A DNA stretch of 22,357 nucleotides from Anaerolinea thermophila (GCA_020722405.1 DYKW01000005.1:1-22357); one strand, 5' to 3'; numbered from the stretch's first letter, positions 15,136 through 22,212 are shown. Numbers and translations: made by a program. The notes: generated from the letters alone by a model not told the origin.

Positions 15136-15570
15136 ATGGCGGCGGATAAACGTTTTAGCCTTGTCAAACCAACCATCGACACTCCGTATCATATTGATTT
15201 TGATTGGTGGAGCAAATCCGAACATAATTGGCGGGTTTACTTGAGAAACTACCTCTCACCAGAACACCAAAAAGTTCTGGAACAAAGCACACAAGAGACT
15301 TTCGATGTTGTTGACCCTGAAACTGCGCAGGTCTCACAGGCAGATGCCTTGCAATATCTGCTCATGGTACACTATGCCCGTCAAGATACTTTTTTGAACG
15401 AATCTTCATCGTTGGTAGAAACAATCTTTCGACTGTTTCTTTCCAATGGGAATAAACCGTTATCCCCCAGAAAGATGGGAGAGCGTTTACATCGTTCACC
15501 AGAAATAATTTTACGTACCTTGAGTGGCGGGCGGGTATATCGCGGTTTGCGACCTTATCAGGAACATTGA
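15136..15570 (+). CDS. Hypothetical protein, partner of the upstream winged-helix-like gene
   Basis: 144 residues, not recognised. The N-terminal part has an aromatic signature, YHIDFDWWSKSEHNWRVYLR (18-37), then VDPETAQVSQADALQYLL. The C-terminal part (about 93-142) is helical and ends ILRTLSGGRVYRGLRP, which looks like a small winged-helix or helix-turn-helix with a basic wing. AAGGAG lies just upstream of the ATG and only 14 bases separate it from the upstream gene, so the two are almost surely co-transcribed. No signal peptide or membrane segment. No enzyme motif is visible. Confidence 0.82.
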   Translation: MAADKRFSLVKPTIDTPYHIDFDWWSKSEHNWRVYLRNYLSPEHQKVLEQSTQETFDVVDPETAQVSQADALQYLLMVHYARQDTFLNESSSLVETIFRLFLSNGNKPLSPRKMGERLHRSPEIILRTLSGGRVYRGLRPYQEH

Positions 15571-15590
15571 GCCTGCCTTGCTTTACAATT

Positions 15591-15663
15591 GCCCTCGTAG
15601 CTCAATGGACAGAGCACCGGACTTCTAATCCGATGGTTGTGGGTTCGAATCCCGCCGAGGGCG
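15591..15663 (+). tRNA. tRNA-Arg (anticodon TCT)
   Basis: A 73-base cloverleaf: acceptor stem GCCCTCG/CGAGGGC with discriminator G, D-arm containing AGCTCAATGGACAGAGC, anticodon loop CTTCTAA with TCT at 15624-15626 (reads AGA), and T-arm GTTCGAAT. The lowest pair of the anticodon stem is a C-A mismatch. CCA is not encoded. It lies 20 bases after the stop of the preceding gene. Confidence 0.96.
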
Positions 15664-15689
15664 CTCAACGCCATTTTGTTGGGCGTTTT
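15664..15689 (+). terminator. Terminator after tRNA-Arg
   Basis: CGCTCAAC (15662-15669) pairs with GTTGGGCG (15678-15685), including one G-T pair, with loop GCCATTTT, followed by TTTT. The first two bases of the left arm are the last two of the tRNA. The T-run is short but the position fits. Confidence 0.65.
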
Positions 15690-15740
15690 CACTTCTTCGC
15701 TCCGTGGATGCGAAGTTGATCTACAAGGAGGAATACTTTT

Positions 15741-16268
15741 ATGACAATTTTAGAACGTGCCGGACTCATTTCATTTGGCGGTCAGGATGTAACCGTCTTG
15801 GGTGAGGACATTGTCGTTGGCCAATCGGCACCGGATTTTACGGTCACCGGACAGGATTGGCGACCTTTTCGAGGAATGGCTGACACCCAGGGAAAAGTCC
15901 GCATCATTGCCGCGGTGCCTTCGCTGGATACCGCCGTATGTGATCGGGAAACCCACCGCTTCAACGAAGCAGCCGCTGCATTAGGGGAGGACGTTGCCAT
16001 CCTGGTTATCAGTATGGATTTGCCCTTTGCTCAGCAACGCTGGTGCGGTGCGGCCGGTGTCGAGCAAGTAACGGTGCTTTCCAACCATAAAGATGCTGAT
16101 TTCGGTGTCAAATACGGCGTGCTGATGAAAGAAGTGCGTTTGCTTCGGCGGGCAGTGTTTGTTGTTGACCGTCAGGGAAAGGTGGTGTATGCTGATTACA
16201 TGCCAGCGCTAGGCGATGAGCCAGATTACGATGTGGTATTAGCAGCGGCTCGCAAGGCGCTCGGTTAG
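15741..16268 (+). CDS. tpx: Thiol peroxidase (Tpx-type atypical 2-Cys peroxiredoxin)
   Basis: 175 residues. It reduces hydrogen and alkyl peroxides with thioredoxin as reductant. The peroxidatic Cys67 is in PSLDTAVCDRET, where the family usually has PSLDTPVCDxET, and the resolving Cys102 is in RWCGAAGVEQV, at the spacing of Tpx. The APDFTVTGQDW segment and N-terminal beta hairpin also fit. AAGGAGG lies ahead of the ATG. A 6-bp hairpin CTTCGC/GCGAAG (15695-15715) sits just upstream of the ribosome binding site. It appears to be a single-gene unit after the tRNA terminator; no OxyR or PerR site is recognised. Confidence 0.95.
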   Translation: MTILERAGLISFGGQDVTVLGEDIVVGQSAPDFTVTGQDWRPFRGMADTQGKVRIIAAVPSLDTAVCDRETHRFNEAAAALGEDVAILVISMDLPFAQQRWCGAAGVEQVTVLSNHKDADFGVKYGVLMKEVRLLRRAVFVVDRQGKVVYADYMPALGDEPDYDVVLAAARKALG

Positions 16269-16281
16269 TCCGTTTGTTTAA

Positions 16282-16323
16282 GTGTACAAAATTTGATCGT
16301 TTAAACAATCAAATTTTATACAC
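16282..16323. repeat. 42-bp near-perfect palindrome
   Basis: Each half is 21 bases: GTGTACAAAATTTGATCGTT plus T on the left, and its complement on the right. Only two positions fail to pair, both C opposite A (16287/16318 and 16298/16307). The centre is GTTTAAAC. It begins 14 bases after the tpx stop codon. There is no T-run, so it is not a standard terminator; a cruciform, dimeric operator or mobile-element remnant are possible. Confidence 0.8.
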
Positions 16324-16440
16324 AAATTATTTCGTGCTTGTTTGGCCTGCCTGAAGAATCTTTCCCTGGCAAACTTGCCTGCATTAAACCGCTTTTTTAT
16401 TGCCTGATGGAATATTAACTATTTGAAAGATTTTGTAGTG

Positions 16441-16530
16441 CTCCACAGAAGCACTGCTGAGACGCCGAGAACGCAGATTATATTCTTAGAAATTTCTCAA
16501 CGTCCTTTGCGGCTCTGCCGGTAAAAATCT
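16441..16530. repeat. Degenerate inverted-repeat intergenic element
   Basis: GAGACGCCGAGAACGCAG on the left is roughly complementary to CGTCCTTTGCGGCTCTGCCG on the right, around the palindrome AGAAATTTCT (16488-16497). The words resemble a family of intergenic repeats (variants of CTCTGCGTCTCTGCGG) that I remember from other bacterial genomes; this is from memory and not checked. The stretch 16269-16564 has no gene: it holds the 42-bp palindrome, about 115 bases with no feature seen, and this element. Confidence 0.5.
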
Positions 16531-16564
16531 TTTGACCATTACACGAATTTGAAAGATTAAAGCC

Positions 16565-16921
16565 ATGGCAAAAATATTTTTAGTTGAAGATGACGCGACC
16601 ATGATTTCCTTGCTGAAAATATTACTGGAAATCGAGGGTTTTACAGTAGAACAATTTGATCCATATGGGGATATGCTGACACAGATTCGAACCCATAAAC
16701 CGGATGCTATTTTGCTAGATGTCAACTTCAAAGGTATGAGTGCTGATGGCTTTGATATTGTTAAAACCTTGCGTGCCGACCCTGCATTGGCTGACATGCG
16801 TGTTTTGATGACATCAGGCATAAATTATGAGCAGGAGGCGAAAGAAGCCGGGGCAGATGGCTTTCTGCTCAAGCCATTCATGCCAGACGCACTCCTTGAG
16901 CGCATCCGTCCTTTGTTGTAG
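16565..16921 (+). CDS. Single-domain response regulator (receiver only)
   Basis: 118 residues, a CheY-like receiver: acidic pair D9-D10 in VEDD, phospho-acceptor D52 in AILLDVNFKG, T83 in VLMTSG and K103 in LLKPF. The loop after the phospho-acceptor (NFKGMSADGFD) is longer than usual. No output domain. It stands alone between two repeat-rich gaps, without a kinase. The ATG has only a weak GAAAG upstream. It is distinct from the other receiver in the window (10983-11372); the two are not close copies. Confidence 0.9.
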   Translation: MAKIFLVEDDATMISLLKILLEIEGFTVEQFDPYGDMLTQIRTHKPDAILLDVNFKGMSADGFDIVKTLRADPALADMRVLMTSGINYEQEAKEAGADGFLLKPFMPDALLERIRPLL

Positions 16922-16973
16922 TATTTAGGCACTGGATGCATACCTTGGACAAAGCAGCAGCAATTCCACCGAT

Positions 16974-17147
16974 TGACAATGTCATATTAAACATTAGCTC
17001 TGTAAAGCGTTATGCGTTTGTTCACTGCGAACGAAGCGCCTGTCCCGAATGGAGCATCGGGAAAGTTGTCTCCTGATTTGTGTGGAGATTGCCTCGTTGC
17101 AAAAACGCTCCTCGTAGTGACGACGATACGAAAATATGACATTGTCA
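16974..17147. mobile_element. MITE-like element with 15-bp terminal inverted repeats
   Basis: TGACAATGTCATATT (16974-16988) is the exact inverse of AATATGACATTGTCA (17133-17147). Just inside, TTCACTGCGAACGAAGCG is imperfectly inverted to CGCTCCTCGTAGTGACG. Further in are stems TCCCGA/TCGGGA (17043-17062) and TCTCC/GGAGA (17069-17088). GAT flanks both ends, a possible 3-bp target duplication that could be chance. No transposase is encoded. The inner words resemble widespread intergenic elements of the GAGATTGC...CTCCTCGCAATGAC type, from memory. Confidence 0.6.
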
Positions 17148-17154
17148 GATTAGA

Positions 17155-17170
17155 GAAATCTACAGATTTC
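17155..17170. repeat. Perfect short hairpin GAAATC-TACA-GATTTC
   Basis: Six-base stem with a four-base loop, eight bases outside the MITE-like element. It is one of several hairpins that fill the 385-base gap 16922-17306, which contains no credible gene. Confidence 0.5.
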
Positions 17171-17196
17171 CCAAAGAGTGATTTTTTATTGATTCC

Positions 17197-17216
17197 CCTT
17201 GCATTGCAAGGCTTTT
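17197..17216 (+). terminator. Candidate terminator hairpin
   Basis: CCTTGCA-T-TGCAAGG followed by CTTTT. The stem is short and the T-run is four bases. It could end transcription from the response regulator gene 280 bases upstream. It may equally be part of the structured intergenic region. Confidence 0.35.
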
Positions 17217-17225
17217 AACAAATGC

Positions 17226-17290
17226 TTTTCACCACGCAATTGGGGAGACGAATCTCCCTATCTGCTTCTCGGCAGTGTGTGGTTTGAAAA
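17226..17290 (+). promoter_or_regulatory. Three-helix folded leader upstream of the PHP operon
   Basis: TTTTC plus ACCAC (17226-17235) pairs with GTGGT and, after a TT bulge, GAAAA (17279-17290). Inside are GGGAGA-CGAA-TCTCCC (17243-17258) and CTGC-TTCTCG-GCAG (17262-17275). It ends just before the ribosome binding site AAGGTG at 17295. No known riboswitch is recognised; it may regulate translation or be another repeat copy. Confidence 0.4.
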
Positions 17291-17306
17291 TGCTTAAGGT
17301 GCTACT

Positions 17307-19040
17307 GTGAACAGAAAGAAAAAAAACAACGCTATGCAATGGTATAGCATGGATTTACATCTTCACACCCCCGCTTCAAGTGATTACCAGGATGAAAAAG
17401 CGACCTATTTTGACATCCTGCATCAGGCTGAAGCACAGGGGTTAGATATCATCGCTTTTACTGACCACAATACCGTGGCTGGTTACCGGCAAATGCAACA
17501 AGAAGTTCAACAACTTGAAATGTTGGAACAACTTGATCGGCTTCTGCCGGAGGAGAAGGCTCGTTTGGATGAGTACCGGCGTCTGACAAAGAAAATCTTA
17601 GTTTTGCCGGGCTTTGAATTTACAGCCACTTTTGGCTTCCATATATTGGGAATTTTCTCGCCTCAAAAACCTGTACGTGAGATTGAGCACATCCTGCTGA
17701 ACCTCAACATTCCTGCTGAAAAGTTAGATGAAGGTTCGGCGACCGTGGGTGCTACATCTGATGTTTTGACCGCTTATCGGGCAATTGAGGAGGCCGGTGG
17801 CCTAGTGATTGCGGCACATGCCAATTCGAGTAATGGTGTGGCGATGCGAGGTTTTCCTTTTGGAGGACAGACGAAAATTGCTTATACTCAGGATCCCTCA
17901 TTGCATGCCCTCGAAGTAACCGATCTGGATCGGAGTGGGCCGCACACAACAAAAGCCTTCTTTAGTGGTACAAAACCCGAATATCCTCGGCGGATGCACT
18001 GTATTCAGGGGTCAGATGCCCACCGTCTGATTGGCGAGGGAAAACGTAGTAAAAACCTGGGGGTAGGTGATCGCGCCACGGAAGTTTTGCTGTCGGAATG
18101 TTCCTTCCAGGAACTCAAAGCGTTATTCCTGAGTAACGATTTTGCGCGCACGCGTCCCTATCGCCCCAGCAAGAACGGGCAAGATGGGTTTGACTTCATT
18201 CAGGCTGCGTTAAAAGATGGCCCCAATATCGTCCAGAGTTTCCACGAGAGCATGACGGTGCGCGGGGGCAAACTATACGCCATTATTGCGGATGTTTGCG
18301 CTTTTGCAAATACCAACGGTGGAACAATTTATGTTGGGGTGAGCAGCGGCTCTCGTAAGAATTCCCCTGGTATATTGAATCCGGAACAATCTATTACCCA
18401 ACTAGAAAAAGAAATTACCCATCGCATCAGCTCACCGCTGAATTGTACGTTAGATGCGCATACCAGTCAGGGCAAATCGATTATTCGGGTATTAGTGCCG
18501 CGTGGAGAAGACCCTCCTTATGCGGTAGACGAAAATAAGATCTACGTGCGTTCTGAAAACGACACCAGTTTGGCCGTGAGAGATGAGATTGTCTCGCTGG
18601 TGTTGCGTGGCCGCGGGCATAAGATAAAACCAGTCGCCGATCAGTCATATCCCGTTGTTGAGGCAGAAAAATCCACGCAGGATGATAATGTTCCCCGTAC
18701 CGGTGTAGAAGTGATTTCTATGGAACAACGGAAAGGGACGCGTTACTACACCTTGCGCGATTTGCGCAATGGGAACAAGGTCAACAACGTCACCGAACGT
18801 TCGGCTCGGCGTTTATGGCATTATGCCATCAAAGAATATGATAAGGCCAACAAGAACCTGGAAGTGGCCGTAGTGCAATGGCAGGGCGATTTCGGCTTGT
18901 TGCGACGCTACCGGCAAGCCAACCAGGAGCGTTACGATTTGATTCAACGCACGCCGCAAGGATACCGCTTTTTCTTTGGTGTGACCGATGACGGGTTACA
19001 CGGCCCTTGGGCACGTTTGTTGGGCAAGCAGGATGACTAG
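17307..19040 (+). CDS. PHP-domain phosphoesterase fused to an AlbA_2/Schlafen-type domain
   Basis: 577 residues. Residues about 12-265 form a PHP metallo-phosphoesterase with the metal-ligand set visible: H18 and H20 (DLHLHT), D53-H54 (FTDHNT), E104 (PGFEF), H112, H171 (AAHANS), D237 and H239 (GSDAHR). A charged, probably helical insert lies at 61-96. Residues about 300-432 resemble AlbA_2 (Schlafen-type): FHESMTVRGGKLYAIIADVC, AFANTNGGTIYVGVS, and PPYAVDENKIYVRSEN. The third region (about 464-577) is basic and aromatic (RYYTLRDLRNGNKVNNVT, WQGDFGLLRRYRQ) and unassigned. A nuclease or nucleotide phosphoesterase with nucleic-acid or nucleotide recognition is plausible; substrate unknown. GTG start chosen because AAGGTG lies six bases upstream; an ATG at 17334 is possible. 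First gene of a four-gene overlapping operon. Confidence 0.85.
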   Translation: MNRKKKNNAMQWYSMDLHLHTPASSDYQDEKATYFDILHQAEAQGLDIIAFTDHNTVAGYRQMQQEVQQLEMLEQLDRLLPEEKARLDEYRRLTKKILVLPGFEFTATFGFHILGIFSPQKPVREIEHILLNLNIPAEKLDEGSATVGATSDVLTAYRAIEEAGGLVIAAHANSSNGVAMRGFPFGGQTKIAYTQDPSLHALEVTDLDRSGPHTTKAFFSGTKPEYPRRMHCIQGSDAHRLIGEGKRSKNLGVGDRATEVLLSECSFQELKALFLSNDFARTRPYRPSKNGQDGFDFIQAALKDGPNIVQSFHESMTVRGGKLYAIIADVCAFANTNGGTIYVGVSSGSRKNSPGILNPEQSITQLEKEITHRISSPLNCTLDAHTSQGKSIIRVLVPRGEDPPYAVDENKIYVRSENDTSLAVRDEIVSLVLRGRGHKIKPVADQSYPVVEAEKSTQDDNVPRTGVEVISMEQRKGTRYYTLRDLRNGNKVNNVTERSARRLWHYAIKEYDKANKNLEVAVVQWQGDFGLLRRYRQANQERYDLIQRTPQGYRFFFGVTDDGLHGPWARLLGKQDD

Positions 19041-19461
19041 TTGGCAAATTCGTACCTTTCGCTTTCCCGAAGATTATGAAGCGGTGTACGCGTTGTGGGG
19101 GAATGCCGGGCCTGGCATTCACCTGCGCCGTTCGGATGATCCTGACCAAATCGCGCTCAAATTGCAACGTGACCCTGACTTGTTCCTGGTGGCCGAGGCC
19201 GACGGCAAAATTATTGGGGCAGTGTTGGGAGGCTTTGATGGCCGGCGAGGCTTGATGTACCACCTGGCGGTAGATGCAACCTGGCGCGGCCAAGGCCTTG
19301 GGGATGCCTTGATGTGTGCATTGGAAGAGCGGTTGCGTGCCAAAGGCTGTATTCGCTACTATTTGCTGGTTACGAAGGACAACGAAACAGCCATCCAATT
19401 CTATGAAAAGCGTGGCTGGCAGCGTTTGGAACTATACGTTTATGGGAAAGACCTCTCCTGA
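19033..19461 (+). CDS. GNAT family N-acetyltransferase
   Basis: 142 residues. The acetyl-CoA pyrophosphate-binding motif is in VDATWRGQGLGDALMCALE, preceded by the strand GLMYHLAV and followed by YLLVTKDNETAIQFYEKRGW, the typical motif B region. It resembles RimI-like or small-molecule acetyltransferases; the substrate cannot be told. The ATG at 19033 overlaps the PHP gene by eight bases; an ATG at 18988 would overlap more and add residues outside the fold. It overlaps the MogA-like gene by 20 bases, so it is the second gene of a coupled operon. Confidence 0.9.
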   Translation: MTSWQIRTFRFPEDYEAVYALWGNAGPGIHLRRSDDPDQIALKLQRDPDLFLVAEADGKIIGAVLGGFDGRRGLMYHLAVDATWRGQGLGDALMCALEERLRAKGCIRYYLLVTKDNETAIQFYEKRGWQRLELYVYGKDLS

Positions 19462-19966
19462 AGATATCCGCTTTGCTATTTTGACGGTTTCCGATAGGTC
19501 GGCGCGTGGAGAGCGCGCCGACCTGTCTGCCCCTGCATTGCAACAAGCCGTGAAAGACCTGGGACAGGTGATGCACACCGCCATCTTGCCCGATGATTAC
19601 CATCTCCTGCGGGATACATTGGCTGCTTGGGCTGATGAAGGTCATTTTGATGTTATTTTGACGATAGGAGGGACGGGTTTTACTCCGCGGGATGTCACTC
19701 CAGAAGCCACCCTGGCCGTCATAGAGCGCCACACCCCGGGTTTGGCTGAAGCAATGCGCACTGCCAGCCTAAAAATTACACCACACGCCATGCTTTCACG
19801 AGCCGAAGCGGGGATTCGCAAGCGCACCCTGATTGTTAACCTACCCGGTGGGCCGCGCGCCGCGGTTGAGAATCTGGACGTCATCCGGCCAGTGTTGTCG
19901 CACGCGGTCCAATTGCTGCGTGATGATTCTGCGGCTGAACAAGGTCATCATTCTGCAAAGGCATGA
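19442..19966 (+). CDS. mogA: Molybdopterin adenylyltransferase (MogA-like)
   Basis: 174 residues. Motifs of the MoaB/Mog family: AILTVSDRSARGERAD at the N-terminus, IGGTGFTPRDVTPEAT in the nucleotide/MPT-binding loop, and the MogA-like tail with MLSRAEAGIRKRTLIVNLPGGPRAAVENL. The enzyme adenylylates molybdopterin before molybdenum insertion. The ATG at 19442 matches the family start; longer in-frame starts read inside the GNAT gene. It overlaps the next gene by ATGA. No other molybdenum cofactor genes are in the window. MoaB, its close homologue, is the alternative. Confidence 0.9.
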   Translation: MGKTSPEDIRFAILTVSDRSARGERADLSAPALQQAVKDLGQVMHTAILPDDYHLLRDTLAAWADEGHFDVILTIGGTGFTPRDVTPEATLAVIERHTPGLAEAMRTASLKITPHAMLSRAEAGIRKRTLIVNLPGGPRAAVENLDVIRPVLSHAVQLLRDDSAAEQGHHSAKA

Positions 19967-20931
19967 TTTTAGTTACAGGCGGTACCGGCTTTGTGGGACG
20001 CGCACTCGTCCGCCAATTGAGCACTGCCGGCTATCCCGTGCGTATTCTACTTCGTCCATCTGCAAAGTCTCCCGATTTGCCTAAAGGGGTACCGGTGCAT
20101 GTGGCACTCTCGGCGTTGGATGATGCCCGTGGTTTGTTGGCGGCCATGACAGGGGTAGATACCGTTTGCCATCTGGCCGGTGCAGAGTGGTATGGTGCGT
20201 ATGCGGAACTGGAGCGTGTAGATGTCCGCGGTACGCGAATGGTGTCAGAAGCCGCGGCACAGGCCGGTGTGCGTCGTATCGTGTACCTCAGTCACTTGGG
20301 GGCAGATCGGGCTTCTGGATTCCCCGTTCTCAAGGCCAAAGGCATTGCCGAAGAGTATATCCGGAGCAGTGGTGTGCCTTATACCATCCTACGCTCTAGC
20401 ATTTTGTTTGGCCCGGGAGATGCCTTCACCACCGGTTTGGGGTGGTTGCTAACGGCTTCCCCCTTTGCCTTTTTCTTGCCAGGACAAGGCAGCGTCCTTC
20501 TACAACCCCTGGCGGTGGAAGACCTGGCTACATTGATTCTGTGGCTCCTTCAGTCTGAATTACAAGGCAGCCAGACGTATGATATTGGTGGGGGAGAATA
20601 CGTTAGTGTTCGGCAAGCCGCGGCGATTGTGATGGATGTTTTAGGAAAACGTCGTCCCTTTGTGAACGTGCCGTTGCCCTTCTTGCGCGGCCTGACCGTT
20701 TTCCTGGAGAATCTTTTCCCGCGCCTGCCGGTTTCAGCCTATTGGGTGGATTACTTTGCTGCCAACCGCACTTGCGCGCTGGATGTCCTGCCTCGACAAT
20801 TTCAACTTTTGCCACAGCGTTTTTCAGCCCCCCACCTTACTTATTTGCGTGAAATGCGCTGGGGACGCTTCTTGTGGCATACGTTGGGACGCAGGAGAGG
20901 CGAAATTGCCGAACGTCCAAAAGCAAAATGA
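19963..20931 (+). CDS. NAD(P)-dependent epimerase/dehydratase-like atypical SDR
   Basis: 322 residues. Rossmann motif GGTGFVG (6-12), acidic/basic cofactor-binding region after RILLRPS, CHLAGAEWYGAY, and VYLSHLGADRASGFPVLKAKG where the classic Tyr-x3-Lys is altered, as in atypical SDRs (NmrA or NDUFA9-like). The segment PYTILRSSILFGPGDAF is typical of that branch. The C-terminal part has a hydrophobic stretch (GLTVFLENLFPRLP). Role unknown; nucleotide sugar, quinone or redox sensing functions are all possible. The ATG overlaps the mogA stop by four bases (ATGA). Last gene of the four-gene operon. Confidence 0.88.
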   Translation: MILVTGGTGFVGRALVRQLSTAGYPVRILLRPSAKSPDLPKGVPVHVALSALDDARGLLAAMTGVDTVCHLAGAEWYGAYAELERVDVRGTRMVSEAAAQAGVRRIVYLSHLGADRASGFPVLKAKGIAEEYIRSSGVPYTILRSSILFGPGDAFTTGLGWLLTASPFAFFLPGQGSVLLQPLAVEDLATLILWLLQSELQGSQTYDIGGGEYVSVRQAAAIVMDVLGKRRPFVNVPLPFLRGLTVFLENLFPRLPVSAYWVDYFAANRTCALDVLPRQFQLLPQRFSAPHLTYLREMRWGRFLWHTLGRRRGEIAERPKAK

Positions 20932-20951
20932 TTTTATTTTGGCGTTGGTAA

Positions 20952-20980
20952 TTGCATTTTTTCTTACTTTTCGCTATACT
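20952..20980 (+). promoter_or_regulatory. Sigma-70-type promoter of the cyclase-family gene
   Basis: TTGCAT (20952-20957), 17-base spacer, TATACT (20975-20980), 43 bases before the start codon at 21024. It lies in the short gap after the epimerase-like gene and marks the start of a new transcript. Confidence 0.7.
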
Positions 20981-21023
20981 TAACATAGTACCAGCCTGAC
21001 CAAAAATCTCGAAAGGAGCGAAA

Positions 21024-21659
21024 ATGTACGTCTATGACCTCTCGCTTGTCATTTCCGCAGATCTCCCTGTTTGGCCAGGGGATCCCGCGGTAATGTTAGA
21101 ACGCGTATCTCGCATCGAAGATGGTGCAGAAGCCAATGTGACCTATCTGAAGATGAGTGCCCATACCGGCACCCATGTAGATGCTCCCTATCACTATTTG
21201 CCTGATGGCATTGCAGTGCACGATTTGGACATTAAAAAGTTGATGGGGCGAGTATTTGTGCTGCACCTGCCAGATGTTCCACTTATTACGGCTGATGTTT
21301 TGCGCAATGCCGAAATTCCATCCCGCACCCGGCGGTTACTCTTCAAAACCCGAAACTCCAATCTGTGGGTACATGGTCGTTCTAAGGAGTTTTTTGAAAA
21401 CTATGTGGCTTTGAGCGCTGATGGCGCGGAGTATCTGGTCAACCGGGGTGTTAAGGTAGTCGGGGTAGATTATCTTTCGGTGGCGCCTTACGATGCCACG
21501 CGGGCTACTCATGAAATCCTGCTGCGCGCCGGCGTCGTGATTATCGAAGGCCTTAACCTGTCGGTGGTCTCAGAAGGGCGTTACACCATGTACTGCCTGC
21601 CGCTCAAATTGCTAAATGCTGATGGGGCGCCGGCACGGGTGGTGCTTGTTGACGTGTGA
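21024..21659 (+). CDS. Cyclase family protein (kynurenine formamidase-like metal hydrolase)
   Basis: 211 residues. The family metal motif is HTGTHVDAPYHYL: H47, H51, D53 and H57. The N-terminal DLSLVISADLPVWPGDP and the segment GVKVVGVDYLSVAPYDATRATHEILL with a further His are also typical. Members include arylformamidase KynB, isatin hydrolase and many uncharacterised amidases; without other tryptophan-catabolism genes the substrate remains open. AAAGGAG lies upstream of the ATG and a good promoter at 20952-20980. One base separates its stop from the next gene, so they form an operon. Confidence 0.93.
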   Translation: MYVYDLSLVISADLPVWPGDPAVMLERVSRIEDGAEANVTYLKMSAHTGTHVDAPYHYLPDGIAVHDLDIKKLMGRVFVLHLPDVPLITADVLRNAEIPSRTRRLLFKTRNSNLWVHGRSKEFFENYVALSADGAEYLVNRGVKVVGVDYLSVAPYDATRATHEILLRAGVVIIEGLNLSVVSEGRYTMYCLPLKLLNADGAPARVVLVDV

Positions 21660-21660
21660 T

Positions 21661-22212
21661 ATGAGACTACCCGAAACGTTTCTAGGTAGGTTTGGCCTGA
21701 TACTGGTCATGTTTGGGCTGGCCGTTAGTGCCTGCCAGAGTGCATCACAACCGGTGATGGAGGTCGAAATGCGCATCTGGAGTACGGCTTTTGCCGATGG
21801 GGATACCATTCCCGTGAAATATACTTGTGATGGGGAGAATATCTCTCCCCCTTTAGGGTGGGAGGCTGTCCCGCAGGGGGCTGCCTCCTTTGTGTTGGTT
21901 GCCGATGACCCTGACGCCCCCAGAGGGACCTGGGTACACTGGGTTGTGTACGACCTGCCGGGGGATACCCGCACCCTACCAGAAGGTGGCCCACTTCCCG
22001 GCGGGTCACAAGGTGTCACTGACTTTCGGCAAAACACTTATGGTGGGCCGTGTCCGCCGCCTGGAAAAGCCCACCGTTATTTTTTCAAACTGTACGCTTT
22101 GGATATCCCCTCTCTGGGGTTGCCCGAGGGTGCCGACAAAGCACAAGTGGAATCTGCCATGCAGGGGCATATCCTGGCACAAGCGCAGACAATTGGGCGT
22201 TATGGCCGTTAG
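21661..22212 (+). CDS. YbhB/YbcL family Raf kinase inhibitor-like lipoprotein
   Basis: 183 residues, a PEBP-fold protein. After a short signal peptide with lipobox AVSAC (Cys25) the mature part has the family motifs: IPVKYTCDGENISPPLGW, VLVADDPDAPRGTWVHWVVY, and YGGPCPPPGKAHRYFFKLYALD. Members bind phospho- or phospholipid-like anions; bacterial functions are poorly defined. This one should be anchored at the outer face of the membrane. The ATG at 21661 gives the signal peptide and follows the cyclase stop after one base; the longer in-frame start at 21616 would put extra residues before it. Confidence 0.93.
   Translation: MRLPETFLGRFGLILVMFGLAVSACQSASQPVMEVEMRIWSTAFADGDTIPVKYTCDGENISPPLGWEAVPQGAASFVLVADDPDAPRGTWVHWVVYDLPGDTRTLPEGGPLPGGSQGVTDFRQNTYGGPCPPPGKAHRYFFKLYALDIPSLGLPEGADKAQVESAMQGHILAQAQTIGRYGR

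Noticed and set aside
15695..15715. Hairpin CTTCGC/GCGAAG before tpx as a riboswitch or attenuator
   Set aside because: It is only a 6-bp stem without T-run or recognised aptamer; too little to call a regulatory element.
17012..17218. 68-codon open frame in the gap before the PHP gene
   Set aside because: It runs through the inverted repeats of the MITE-like element and has no ribosome binding site.
21834..21852. GGGGAGA/TCTCCCC hairpin
   Set aside because: It lies inside the YbhB/YbcL coding sequence over conserved residues and has no T-run, so it is probably a coding coincidence.
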